The notes under the pieces: generated by a model
The model's database searches: none
What the model was told of the DNA's origin: nothing
Seen by the model: only the letters and a program-made list of their open reading frames with translations
Part shown: positions 45,237-53,085 of the stretch, one piece after another
Numbering within the stretch: position 1 is the stretch's first letter
Layout: every line of letters begins with the position of its first letter
DNA from: Embleya scabrispora DSM 41855
Lineage (GTDB): Bacteria; Actinomycetota; Actinomycetes; Streptomycetales; Streptomycetaceae
DNA length: 53,347 nt
Assembly: GCF_000372745.1 (NCBI RefSeq)
Contig: NZ_KB889703.1
Coordinates: forward strand, 1-53,347
Reading direction: 5' to 3'
Made by a program: the position numbers and the translations under genes

Positions 45237-46087
45237 CCAGGCCAGGCGCGTCCCCCGCGACAGTTGCCCGTAGCGGCCGGGCCGGCGGAGTCTCGGCGCC
45301 GTCGACGCGCGGAGCGCTGTCCCTCGTTCGTACCGTTCAGGACGGACTCGCCATCGCGTGGCGGAACCTGATCGCCCTGCGCCGAGTGCCACGGTTGCTG
45401 ATCTTCTCCACCATCCAGCCGCTGGTCTTCGTGTTGATGTTCCGGTACGTATTCGGCGGCGTCGTACAACCGGCCCTGCACGGGGTCGATTACGTCGACT
45501 TCCTGATCCCGGGAATTTTTGTGCAAACCGCGGTGTTCGGCGCCATGAACACCGCGATAGGGCTCGCCACCGACATGGACACCGGCCTGATGGAACGGTT
45601 CAGATCCCTGCCCATGGCCCGCTCCGCGGTACTTGTCGGCCGCACTACCGCCGACCTCGCCAGGAACGTCTTCGTCGTGGCACTGATGGCCGCGGTCGGC
45701 TTCGCCATCGGATTCCGCATCCACGCCGGAGTCCCGGCCTTCCTCGGCGCCATCGTGTTGGTCCTGGCCTTCGGCTTCGCGATGTCGTGGATCTTCGCGG
45801 TGGTCGGCATGGCAGTCGGCGATCCGGAGACCGCCCAGGCCGCGGCCTTCCCCGTGCTTGCTCCGCTGGTCTTCGCGTCGTCGGCGTTCGTTCCCGTGGC
45901 AACCATGCCGGGGTGGCTGCAGGCCTTCGCGGAGCATCAACCGGTGTCACGCAACGCCGACGCAGTACGCGCTCTCGTACTGGGCGGCCCCACCGCCACC
46001 GACGTCTGGCAGGCTTTGGCGTGGGACGTCGCAATCGTCGCCGTTTTCGCGCCGATCGGGGTATGGCTGTACCGCAGGGAACCCTAG
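45233..46087 (+). CDS. drrB-like: ABC-2 type permease, DrrB type
   Basis: A 284-residue integral membrane protein with six predicted helices and the ABC-2 permease features IAWRNLIALRRVPRLLIFST, then QPLVFVLMFRYVFGG, FLIPGIFVQT and LMERFRSLPMARSAVLVGR. It forms the exporter together with the ATPase encoded upstream. The GTG at 45233 overlaps the ATPase stop codon by four bases (GTGA). Final helix AWDVAIVAVFAPIGVWLY and a short charged tail end the protein at a normal length. The substrate is not known; drug or peptide export is inferred. Confidence 0.9.
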   Translation: MTRPGASPATVARSGRAGGVSAPSTRGALSLVRTVQDGLAIAWRNLIALRRVPRLLIFSTIQPLVFVLMFRYVFGGVVQPALHGVDYVDFLIPGIFVQTAVFGAMNTAIGLATDMDTGLMERFRSLPMARSAVLVGRTTADLARNVFVVALMAAVGFAIGFRIHAGVPAFLGAIVLVLAFGFAMSWIFAVVGMAVGDPETAQAAAFPVLAPLVFASSAFVPVATMPGWLQAFAEHQPVSRNADAVRALVLGGPTATDVWQALAWDVAIVAVFAPIGVWLYRREP

Positions 46088-46349
46088 ACCCGGGACCTGA
46101 CCCGTGTTCCGGGCGGACGCTCCGCGCGCTCGTATCGGCCGTGTTCGGTGTCGGTGGCCTTACCGCGCGATGCCGCGCGATCGCCCGGCCCGGGACATCG
46201 AGCACCGCACGACCGTTCGCGCGCTGCGGTCAACAACCCAACGCATCGACTCGGGCAAGTCGTTCGGCCTCGAATGCGGTTCGATCGTCGCCGTGACGAT
46301 TCACCCGACGGGTCCCTCGCAACGCCCCTCAACCTGTTTACCGGCTATG

Positions 46350-46895
46350 TCACGTTGGTGCTGCGTAGCAGCGGATGGCCACCGTCTGGTGCGGGCTCCA
46401 CTGTTGCTGGACTGTGGCCATCAACTGCCAGCCCAGGCGCTCGTACAGGTCTGCCGCGGCCGTGTCGGACGTGACGACGTCGAGCACCGGATGCAGGCCG
46501 CGATGCCGTGCCTCCTCCACTGCTCGGTCGATCAGCACTGCGCCGATCCGATGTCCCCTCGCCTGCGGGGCGACGAAGAGTGCGCCGACCACGGCGGTAG
46601 CGCTCCTCCCCGCCCCATGTCGCTCGCTCCACAGCCCCGGAGCCAGATCGCCTTCGCCGACCTGCGACAAGCAGACATGCCCGACCAGGCGCCCGTCGAC
46701 TTCGGCGACCCAGGAGCCCAACAAGGGACCGCGTGACAGCCACTCGCCGGGCTGATCGGGCCAGTTCACCGGATAGCCGTCGCGCGCGTGGACTTCCGCG
46801 AGGACGCGCACACACTCCTCGATATCGCCATCCGCCCGCCGCCGGACGCGGTGGCTCGGCCGCTCGTCAGGCACCCCGGAGTTCTCGATGTTCAC
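46350..46895 (-). CDS. GNAT-family N-acetyltransferase
   Basis: A 181-residue acetyltransferase. The acetyl-CoA site is in VVGALFVAPQARGHRIGAVL (Q/RxxGxG/A-like: ARGHRIG), followed by VEEARHRGLHPVLDVVTSD and AADLYERLGW, the classical motif B. It starts with GTG at 46893-46895. GNAT enzymes acetylate amines of small molecules or proteins; the substrate cannot be predicted. It is convergent with the ABC exporter genes. An inactivating role for an amine-bearing cluster product is possible but has no direct support. Confidence 0.85.
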   Translation of the reverse strand: MNIENSGVPDERPSHRVRRRADGDIEECVRVLAEVHARDGYPVNWPDQPGEWLSRGPLLGSWVAEVDGRLVGHVCLSQVGEGDLAPGLWSERHGAGRSATAVVGALFVAPQARGHRIGAVLIDRAVEEARHRGLHPVLDVVTSDTAAADLYERLGWQLMATVQQQWSPHQTVAIRCYAAPT

Positions 46896-47213
46896 GGTGC
46901 AATGGGAACACAGGCCACAGAGTCGGAACCAGCCACTTCACGCCGCTGTTGGGGCGCGCCATTCACCGAACACGGCTACGTTCGTGTGCGACTGGGGATC
47001 CACCCCGCGCGCGTCCGCGGCACAGTCACGGTCCGCCTGTGAGACGGCCCGCTCAGCCGGGTCGAGGAACGGCGTTTCGGTCACAGGGAAGGACCACGGC
47101 CGCCTCTACGCTCGAATCATGACGTGCCGGTGTATGGGCGTTCGCGCGGACGGGTACCCGCGTCGCGACCCGGCGACCGAGAACCGACTAACCGGTCCCA
47201 GGAGGCCACCCGC
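46896..47213. other. Intergenic stretch without a recognised gene
   Basis: About 320 bases between the acetyltransferase start and the catalase relic. It should hold both promoters, but no clear motif or coding pattern was seen. Confidence 0.4.
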
Positions 47214-47440
47214 ATGGACCCGAAGAACCAGGACGTCACCCATCGACGCTCCGACGCTCCGACGCCCCGCACGACGCCAAGGACGCCCAACTGGAGCAGT
47301 ACCGCGTCCGTCCCACGGCCAAGCACCTGACCACGAACCAGGGCGTCCGCGTGGACGATGACGACGACTCGCTCCGAGCCGGGTCCGCGGTCCCACGCTC
47401 CTTCGACGGCTTGTACGCCCGTTCGGGTGAACGCCCGTAA
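47214..47440 (+). pseudogene. katE: N-terminal fragment of a large-subunit catalase
   Basis: From the ATG at 47214 (MDPKNQDV), after a frame change near 47270, the sequence reads DAKDAQLEQYRVRPTAKHLT, then TNQGVRVDDDDDSLRAG. This is the conserved N-terminal arm of KatE/HPII catalases (QLEQYRV....LTT.QGV.V.D.D.SL.AG). It then loses similarity at the point where GPTL(L/M)EDFHFREK should follow, and stops with TAA at 47438-47440. The heme-binding and catalytic His regions are gone. Frameshift plus truncation make it a pseudogene. Confidence 0.75.
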
Positions 47441-47564
47441 CGACCCACCGGGCCTGCCTCGTTGCACGATCGCAGTCCCGTTCGCGCAGCGCCCGTGGGC
47501 GATGCACGCACCATCGTCCTCGTCCCGCCACCCCAACGGCCACATCCATCTGCGAGGTTGACCC

Positions 47565-48122
47565 ATGAACGCCACGCGACTCCTCGGCATGGGACTCGTC
47601 GCCCTTCCGGCCGTGATGGTGCTCATCGCGGCGGGCACGGCGAGTCCGGCCGAACCCACCGCGTCGGCGCTGCCTGTGCCCGTGGTGCAGACCTGCACCG
47701 GGTTCCAGACCGAGACCTTCACCCCGGGGCTGAACGCGACCCTGCGTCAGGTTGTCGGCGAAGGCAACGGCGAGCTGACCTCCTGTGTGCCGTTCGGCGA
47801 CTCGCTGCCCGCTTCGGGCCGCGTGACCTCCACTATGGCGGGGATGATGAGCTGCGGCGGGGGCACTCGCACTCGGAACACGACCATCACCTGGGACGAC
47901 GGCGGGAGCAGTACTCTCCAGGAGTCCGGCAGTGTCGAAAGCCCGGTCGGTGGCGGGCGGGCGGCGGTCTTCACGGGGAAGATCCTCTCCGGACGCTTCG
48001 CCGGCGCCACGACGGTCACCACTCGAACCCTGTCTCCGCTGCCGAAGCCACAGTGCGCGACCGAGGCGGGTCTCACCGAAGCCGGCGGCCCCCTGACGGT
48101 GGAGATCACCCACGTGCCCTGA
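47565..48122 (+). CDS. Secreted hypothetical protein
   Basis: A 185-residue protein with a Sec signal peptide: MNATRLLGMGLVALPAVMVL followed by IAAGTASPAEP, cleavage expected near residues 26-29. The mature part is rich in Thr, Gly and Ser and has four cysteines (QTCTGFQT, LTSCVPFG, MMSCGGGT, KPQCATEA) that could form two disulfides. Beta-rich patterns such as TTITWDDGGSSTL suggest a small beta-sandwich. Similar secreted proteins of unknown function are common in Streptomyces. The ATG at 47565 has a GAGG six bases upstream. Confidence 0.75.
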   Translation: MNATRLLGMGLVALPAVMVLIAAGTASPAEPTASALPVPVVQTCTGFQTETFTPGLNATLRQVVGEGNGELTSCVPFGDSLPASGRVTSTMAGMMSCGGGTRTRNTTITWDDGGSSTLQESGSVESPVGGGRAAVFTGKILSGRFAGATTVTTRTLSPLPKPQCATEAGLTEAGGPLTVEITHVP

Positions 48123-48935
48123 CCCGGTTCCAACCGCCACCACGTCGTCCGCGACGGTAAAGGCACCGCGCCATGCTCGTCGACGAAGACCATGGCGACA
48201 AAGCGGTCGTTGCCCCTCGGCGGGTCGACGGCGGATGAAGAAGACGGACGTCCACGCCCTCGTCAGGTCCGAGGACCGGTGCACCGCGACGCCACGATTC
48301 GCGGCGGCCGAGTGCGAAGTGTTCGTCCCGCCCCGGTGGAAGAGACCGTCCGGGCATGTGAACGGGAATCCGGACGCCGCGCCGCGCACCGGCGTGGCGA
48401 TCCGAGGGATGGTCCGGACACCGCCCGCCGGCGGCACCGAACCGGCGCTGTCCGACGTGGTCGGTGCCGGAGGAGCGGTCCGCCCTCTCGGCAACCGAGG
48501 TACCCCGGTTGTTGGCCCGACGCTCCGCGCCGCCCTGCAGGGCAGCCGACCGCGAACAGCGGCACGCCGAGGCATCGCCGCCTGAATCCGCCGCGCTCCG
48601 ACGCCTCGAGCACCCCCACCGCACCGGCCCCGTATCGGTGGCTGTCAACCGTACCCACGGCCGGGCGCACCCTGCCCCGCGGTTCGCCTGCCCGGCGACG
48701 ACGGCTTCGCCCTCGCTCTCCGTCGCCGCTCGAAGTCGATTACCTCAACGCCGCAGGCCGCGCGTCGCCTTCGGATCGGTGAACCCAGCCGCCGCCTGAG
48801 GCAACCGCAACCCGCGGACGCCTCACGGCCGCCGCCCGCACATGCCGTCCGGGACGCGCGGTGATTCGGGCGGCTTCACCCCTCCGTGGTGCGGTGGACG
48901 GCGCGGCCTCGACGGTCATGAACCGCGGGTCGACG
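48123..48935. other. 0.8-kb stretch without a confident gene
   Basis: Open frames on both strands are Arg/Pro/Ala-rich and look like GC-driven artefacts. A minus-strand frame around 48230-48400 (GFPFTCPDGLFHRGG, TRAWTSVFFIRRRP) faintly recalls the end of a 2-oxoglutarate oxygenase, but the similarity is too weak to call. No RNA gene was found. Confidence 0.4.
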
Positions 48936-49352
48936 CTATTTCACGACGAGGGTTCCTTTCATGAACGGGTGAATGGTGCATTGGTAGTCGTAGGTGCCGG
49001 GGGTATTCGGGGCGACGAAGGTCGTGGTGGTGGTGCCGCCGTCGATGGTTCCGGTGTCGAACGCCTGGTCCTTGAGGGCCGTTACCGTATGCGCGACGGA
49101 GTCCTGGTTGACGACGGTGACCGTGGTTCCGGGCTTCACCGTCAACATGGTCGGGGCGAACGCGAAATTCTGGATCGTGATGGTGGACACGTCGGCGGTC
49201 TCGGTCAGCGAAGCGGACGGGCTTGCCGATTTCTTGTTCGATGAGCCGCTTCCGGAGGAGCCTCCACACGCGCAGACCAGGACGAACACGAGCAGCAGGG
49301 CGCCGACGATCGGACCGGTGGGCCGAGGGCGGTAAGAAGAAGCGGAGCGCAC
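48936..49352 (-). CDS. Cupredoxin (plastocyanin/azurin-like) lipoprotein
   Basis: A protein of about 138 residues. The N-terminus has basic residues, a hydrophobic stretch GALLLVFVLVCAC and a lipobox Cys followed by GGSSGSGSS, so it is probably membrane-anchored outside the cell. The cupredoxin domain begins ITIQNFAFAPTMLTVKPGTT. It carries the type 1 copper ligands: His in SVAHTVTA, then Cys, His and Met in YDYQCTIHPFMKGTL. Such proteins carry electrons or copper. The GTG at 49352 has GGAAAGG eight bases upstream; the frame extends further 5' but without conservation. Confidence 0.85.
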   Translation of the reverse strand: MRSASSYRPRPTGPIVGALLLVFVLVCACGGSSGSGSSNKKSASPSASLTETADVSTITIQNFAFAPTMLTVKPGTTVTVVNQDSVAHTVTALKDQAFDTGTIDGGTTTTTFVAPNTPGTYDYQCTIHPFMKGTLVVK

Positions 49353-49366
49353 GAGGCGGGCCTTTC

Positions 49367-49396
49367 CGAAGTCACGAAGAACGAAGTCACGAAGAA
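49367..49396 (-). repeat. Two tandem 15-bp repeats in the cupredoxin leader
   Basis: CGAAGTCACGAAGAA occurs twice without a gap at 49367-49381 and 49382-49396, just upstream of the ribosome-binding site of the cupredoxin gene. On the gene's strand the unit is TTCTTCGTGACTTCG. It could be a binding site or a replication-slippage product. Confidence 0.7.
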
Positions 49397-49530
49397 CAAG
49401 GAGGTGCAGCGCCCCCGGCTCCCCGGTGGTTCGGGACGGCATGCGTTCCTGCCGGATCCCACTCGCCGAAAACGCCTGTTCTGCCACATTCACACCCGAA
49501 CCGGTTCCCGGATGCGTGCGGTTCCCCTGA

Positions 49531-50075
49531 ATGAGCGCCGAGTTCACTGCGACGAGTGACGGCATCCGACATGCCGCCGATGGTTGTCGCGTTCCCCGCG
49601 CGTCACCACGCGTCGGCGTGTACTCGGGCCGGGTGAGGTGCGCGGGCGAGACGCCGCCCGCCGTCGCGCGGGCGGACACCCGGGCCCGGTGCGAGGCGTC
49701 GCGGCGGTCGTGGGAGGCCGCTCGCAGGGAGCGTGTCGTGCACAAGTACGCCGACGGCGAGGCGCCCGACGCGATTGCCGAGGCGGGTGTGCGGGAGGAG
49801 GCGGTGGCGCTGGCGATGCTGCGGTACGCGCCCGAGGCCGGGGTCCTCGACCCGCTGCCGAAGTGGTCGATGCCCCTGTCGGCCGCCGCGGACGAGCAGC
49901 CGGACCTGATCGCCTCGTCCGTGCGTGCCGGCCTGTTGGCGATCCACTGCGACTCGGGCGTCGACGCCTTCGTCTGGGAACCGACCTCGTTCGAGCAGGC
50001 GTTGCGTGCCGCCGAGGGCGTGTACGAGGACGTGCGCCCCGCCGAGCTCACCGGGATGTACCTCCCCCTTTCGCA
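49531..50075 (+). pseudogene. Unknown protein, 3' truncated at an IS110 relic
   Basis: A coding-like frame with an acidic helix-rich sequence (VVHKYADGEAPDAIAEAGVR, LAMLRYAPEAGVLDPLPKW, SFEQALRAAEGVYEDVRPAE). I do not recognise the family. After MYLPLS near 50070 the frame enters transposase sequence, so the natural C-terminus is lost. The start is uncertain: ATG 49531 is the farthest, but the first 60 residues are Arg-rich and may be non-coding. No signal peptide or membrane segment is visible. Confidence 0.4.
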
Positions 50076-50170
50076 CCGACGAGCGCGCCGAGATCACCGA
50101 GTCCCTGCCCGGAATGGGCCCATCCTGGGCGCCGAATTCATCGCCATCGTCGGCGACCTGTCCGGCTGGC
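50076..50170 (+). mobile_element. IS110-family transposase relic
   Basis: The sequence encodes TDERAEITESLPGMGP and then, one frame over, GPILGAEFIAIVGDLSGW. Joined, they give the helix-hairpin-helix block of IS110/IS116/IS902 transposases (I..(I/L)PG(M/I)GP..A..(F/L)...GD...). A one-base loss near 50122 explains the frame change. Only this 30-residue block survives. Confidence 0.7.
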
Positions 50171-50255
50171 GCTCGCCAACGGGCGACAGCGAAAGGCCAC
50201 GTGGCCGCCGGAGCGCGTCGCGGCCTTGACCGGGCTCGGCATGCGATGGAGCTGA
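50169..50255 (+). pseudogene. Helicase-associated domain relic
   Basis: A frame ending with TGA at 50253-50255 reads NGRQRKATWPPERVAALTGL and GMRWS. This is the end of a helicase-associated domain (..QR.....G.L.PERVA.L..LGM.W), the short repeat at the C-terminus of Streptomyces DEAD/DEAH helicases. It is fused to the IS110 relic and has no start of its own. Confidence 0.55.
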
Positions 50256-50576
50256 GACGAGCCCGACGGGAACGCGGAGGGAAGATGGTCGGGGGCCGGA
50301 GGATGGCGTGCGGAGGAGCGCGGGCGATCTTGTCTGCCTGTGCCTCCTCGACGGCAAGGGGCCTTTGCCGGTATTGCTCTCGAGGCTCGGCCATGTGTTG
50401 GCGGAGCACGGCGGCGCCGGCCGTTGCCCGTCCGTGTTCGGATTGTGGGTGAAGGAATCCCGCATCGGCGAGTTGCCCGGTTTCCGTGCCCGCGCCGGCG
50501 GGCTCACGGTGAGTCCCGGTGGTGGCTGACGGCGGTGCGCGCCACGGGCATCTCGCGCCTGCCCGGTCCGGTGACG
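50256..50576. other. Intergenic stretch without a recognised gene
   Basis: About 320 bases following the relics. No domain, repeat or hairpin of note was seen on either strand. Confidence 0.4.
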
Positions 50577-51170
50577 TCAAACGCGAGGCGGCAGGATCTC
50601 GATGATCTCGGCGATGCCGGCGACGGGTTGGGCCTGGTGCATGAGGGCCACGTCACCAGGCTCGAGGTGCTGCCACTGTTGGGGCCGCAGGGGAGCCAGG
50701 CGCACGGTGGCTGTCTCTCCGGGGCCGAGCCGTGGCTGGAACTCCACCCACAGCCTTGCGACGCAAAGTGCTCGTTCTCCGTCCGTGGTGCGACCACCGA
50801 TGTCCCACATCGGCCTGAGCCGACCGTCCCCGGGAAAGGCGGTTCGAGGTCCGCCCTCCTTCGGATCCATCAAATGCAACGTTGCCCGGACCGTGCCGTG
50901 CCGGACTTCCCAGGCCCGCCACCGACACCAACGACGACTGCGGTCGAGCGCCATCCGGCGAGCGGCTTCGGCGAGGAGCTCCCAGAAGTCCACGGACACG
51001 GGATGGACATCCCCGATCTCCTCGAGAACGCCGAGCACCAACTCCCACTCCTGGCGCCCGACGTCCTCGCGAACGTCCCCGACCGTCTGGCCGTTGTCTG
51101 ACACGGCGTCCTCGGGCAGCAGATCGACGGCCTGTCGAAGGAGTGTGAACGCGTCAACCATGCCCTGCAT
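50577..51170 (-). CDS. Conserved hypothetical protein with a beta-barrel-like C-terminus
   Basis: A 197-residue cytoplasmic protein. The N-terminal half is helical (DAFTLLRQAVDLLPEDAVSD, WELVLGVLEEIGDV, FWELLAEAARRMALD). The C-terminal half has the pattern of a translation-factor-like beta-barrel: GPRTAFPGDGRLRPMWDIGG, then LWVEFQPRLGPGETATVRLA and HLEPGDVALMHQ. Similar two-part hypotheticals occur in Streptomyces; no function is known to me. The ATG at 51170 is the first start, with a second Met four codons later. Confidence 0.65.
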   Translation of the reverse strand: MQGMVDAFTLLRQAVDLLPEDAVSDNGQTVGDVREDVGRQEWELVLGVLEEIGDVHPVSVDFWELLAEAARRMALDRSRRWCRWRAWEVRHGTVRATLHLMDPKEGGPRTAFPGDGRLRPMWDIGGRTTDGERALCVARLWVEFQPRLGPGETATVRLAPLRPQQWQHLEPGDVALMHQAQPVAGIAEIIEILPPRV

Positions 51171-51224
51171 TGTCCGTGACCCCGAACGCCCCGTTCAATG
51201 ACCGAGTACGGCGGCCCTGCTTGG

Positions 51225-51470
51225 TCATCGGTGGTTCGAGGCCCGGATCGGGGTCCCTCGCGCCCTGCCCCAGTCCGGTATGGCGGGGTCGGGGTCGGTG
51301 GGTCGGGGCGGTTCCGGGGTGTCGCCGTCGGTGTGGATGTACTCCTCGCCGCGCACGATGCGGTAGCGGGTTCCCAGGACGTGGAGTTCGTCGACGGTCT
51401 CGGTCTCCAGGCGGGCCACCGCCGCCAGGAGTTCGCGGACGCGCTCACGATTTTCCACTACGCGGACTCC
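51225..51470 (-). pseudogene. DUF5954 C-terminal fragment
   Basis: The minus-strand frame reads LLAAVARLETETVDELHVLG, TRYRIVRGEEYIHTDGDTPE and PPRPTDPD. This is the end of DUF5954 proteins (..VDEL.V.G.RYR(V/I)VR.....G.DGPE.PRP.DPD). The frame upstream of about 51470 has no similarity and instead overlaps a DUF6461 fragment on the plus strand, so a junction of two unrelated gene pieces lies there. Confidence 0.6.
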
Positions 51471-51701
51471 GGGGACGTGGTGTGCGGGTTCGACCGGCCC
51501 CGCGACCGCTGGGGCTCCGACCCCGATCGGCTGGTCCCGCACCTGACCCGCGCGGGCCTGCTGCTCCCCGACGGGATCCGACCCGACCACGGCATCGACG
51601 AACGACAACGCCTCACCCACCGCATGATGCACGCCAAGTTCGGCACAACACTGCCCCGCGAGGACGTCGAGCACGGCGAACTCCTCGCCGCGATGTACTG
51701 A
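51447..51701 (+). pseudogene. DUF6461 C-terminal fragment
   Basis: The plus-strand frame reads FHYADSGDVVCGFDRPRDRW, GSDPDRLVPHLTRAGLLLPD and ends GELLAAMY at 51701. DUF6461 proteins have the same (V/A)DG.(V/L)V..F.P......GSDPD.L.P.M...GL ending. The N-terminal part is absent, and upstream the frame is antisense to the DUF5954 fragment. The piece looks uncorrupted at its 3' end. Confidence 0.55.
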
Positions 51702-51936
51702 ACGCGGGCCCGGGAACCAGGCCCGCGTGCCCTCCCCGGGCCTGTGGGCAAGACACGGACACAATGGACGCCACCGGGGAACCGGGCTTCGGGGTCGACG
51801 GCCGTCGTCGCCCCCACTCGCATCCGGCCCGCCCGTACGACGGGCACGATCACGGCCGTCGACCCGCGACGTACAATCGCGATGGGGGCGAAGCGCCGGG
51901 CCGAGATTCCGGCACCGGTGTGAGGGAGGGGCCAGG

Positions 51937-52374
51937 ATGTTCGGTTCGAAGAAGAAGCTCGACGATCTGATGGCGCAGCTCAGGCCCGACCTGAGTCGGG
52001 AATCGCTCGGCGTCGGGCCCGACTTCCCGGGCGTCGCCCCGAACCCGCTCCTGAGCGGTGATGCACGAAAGCGCAATGCGGAACTGCGTACGGGGGCGCT
52101 TGCGCTCGGCGTTCTCGTCGACTGGCGTGAGGTCAACAGCAATCCACGCGTGGTCCTGATGCTCGACGTGGAGACCGCCGACGGCATCTCGTTCCGCGGT
52201 ATCGCGGACGAAGACCTCACGATCACCGAGCTCACCCGACTCGCCCCGGGACAGACGTTGCCCGTGCGCTACCGGCCGGCCGTCATGGACCACTACGTCT
52301 GCCTCGCCCGGGACGCGGACCCCGCCCACGTGCAGCGGCTCTCCGACGAGATCGCGAGCCGCAAGCGGACCTGA
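51937..52374 (+). CDS. Conserved hypothetical protein (DUF3592-like layout)
   Basis: A 145-residue protein. After a short N-terminal region (MFGSKKKLDDLMAQLRPDLS) it has a beta-rich domain: LALGVLVDWREVNSNPRVVL, DVETADGISFRGIA and LAPGQTLPVRYRPAVMDHYV. This order (conversion of a G...V...G...N.NP.V.L.L.V pattern to PG....V.Y.P) resembles DUF3592-type domains. There is no signal peptide or clear membrane helix. The ATG at 51937 follows GGGAGGGG at a good distance. Role unknown. Confidence 0.7.
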   Translation: MFGSKKKLDDLMAQLRPDLSRESLGVGPDFPGVAPNPLLSGDARKRNAELRTGALALGVLVDWREVNSNPRVVLMLDVETADGISFRGIADEDLTITELTRLAPGQTLPVRYRPAVMDHYVCLARDADPAHVQRLSDEIASRKRT

Positions 52375-52446
52375 CCCGAAGCCGTTGGCCGGATCCCGGG
52401 GGCGTGTCCGGCAAAGGTTGAGCGTTCCGGCCGGAACTTCGCTCCC

Positions 52447-52608
52447 GTGTCGCGGTTTCGGTTGCTCTCGGATGCCCGGTGGTCGTTGATCGAGGGGATG
52501 CTCCCGAAGCCGACGGGACGTCCGGGCAGGAAGTTCTCGGATGCGCGGTCGATGGTCGAGGGGATCATCCACCGCTATCGGTGCGGGATCGCAGCCCGGA
52601 TCGCGCCG
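52447..52608 (+). mobile_element. IS5-family transposase N-terminal relic
   Basis: From the GTG at 52447 the frame reads SRFRLLSDARWSLIEGMLPK, then PTGRPGRKFSDARSMVEGII and HRYRCGIAAR. This is the N-terminal domain of IS5-type transposases (..L.D..W..IE.(L/M)LP...GR.GR...D.R...(E/D)G(I)..(R/K)YR.G). It ends near 52608 with no catalytic domain. The sequence GGGCGTGTCCGGCAAAGG at about 52399-52416 may be the element's end. It differs from the IS5-type relic at 14340-14969. Confidence 0.7.
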
Positions 52609-52696
52609 TGCGCATCGAAATCAACCGAACCCCGAGGGCGGGCGTGCGCGAAACGTCGTCCGCCCGTGGTCCTCTCGTCTCGGCGGCGACCGTCGG

Positions 52697-53085
52697 CTAC
52701 CGCGGATGGGAGGAGTTCGCGATCTCCCCGACCCAGACCACCATCACGACCAGGCCTACGGCCCACGCGAGGACCGCGCCGTAGCGCACAGCCCGCACAC
52801 GGGCGAGGATCGCCGCCGTCCCGGCGACGGCGAGGACCGGCCCGCCGAACCACGGGATCCGCCAACACAACGCCTGACCCCTCGCCGTGCAGATCAGACC
52901 GTCCGCCGCCGACCACACGGATCGCTCCCCATCGCCCCCAGCGGCAGAACCAACATCAACACCCCGGTCGCCGCCCACAACAACACCAGCGCCGACGCCA
53001 CCAGCACGCCACGACCCCCGGCACTCGCCCCCGGTGCTCGCGTCCCGCCCACCGCATCGCGCCGCCCCACCGTCTTCGTTGGCAT
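52697..53085 (-). pseudogene. Small membrane protein with a frameshift
   Basis: From the ATG at 53085 the frame gives a helix LVASALVLLWAATGVLMLVL and stops at 52894. The adjoining frame continues with SAADGLICTARGQALCWRIP and two more helices (GPVLAVAGTAAILARV, YGAVLAWAVGLVVMVVWV), ending at 52697. Together they form one plausible three- or four-helix membrane protein with a single frame change near 52910-52935 in a GC-rich run. It may be a real mutation or a sequencing error. Family unknown. Confidence 0.5.

Noticed and set aside
48230-48400. Possible C-terminal fragment of a 2-oxoglutarate/IPNS-like oxygenase on the minus strand
   Set aside because: Only a short VFFIR-type strand agrees; the iron-ligand context is not visible, and the surrounding frame looks non-coding.
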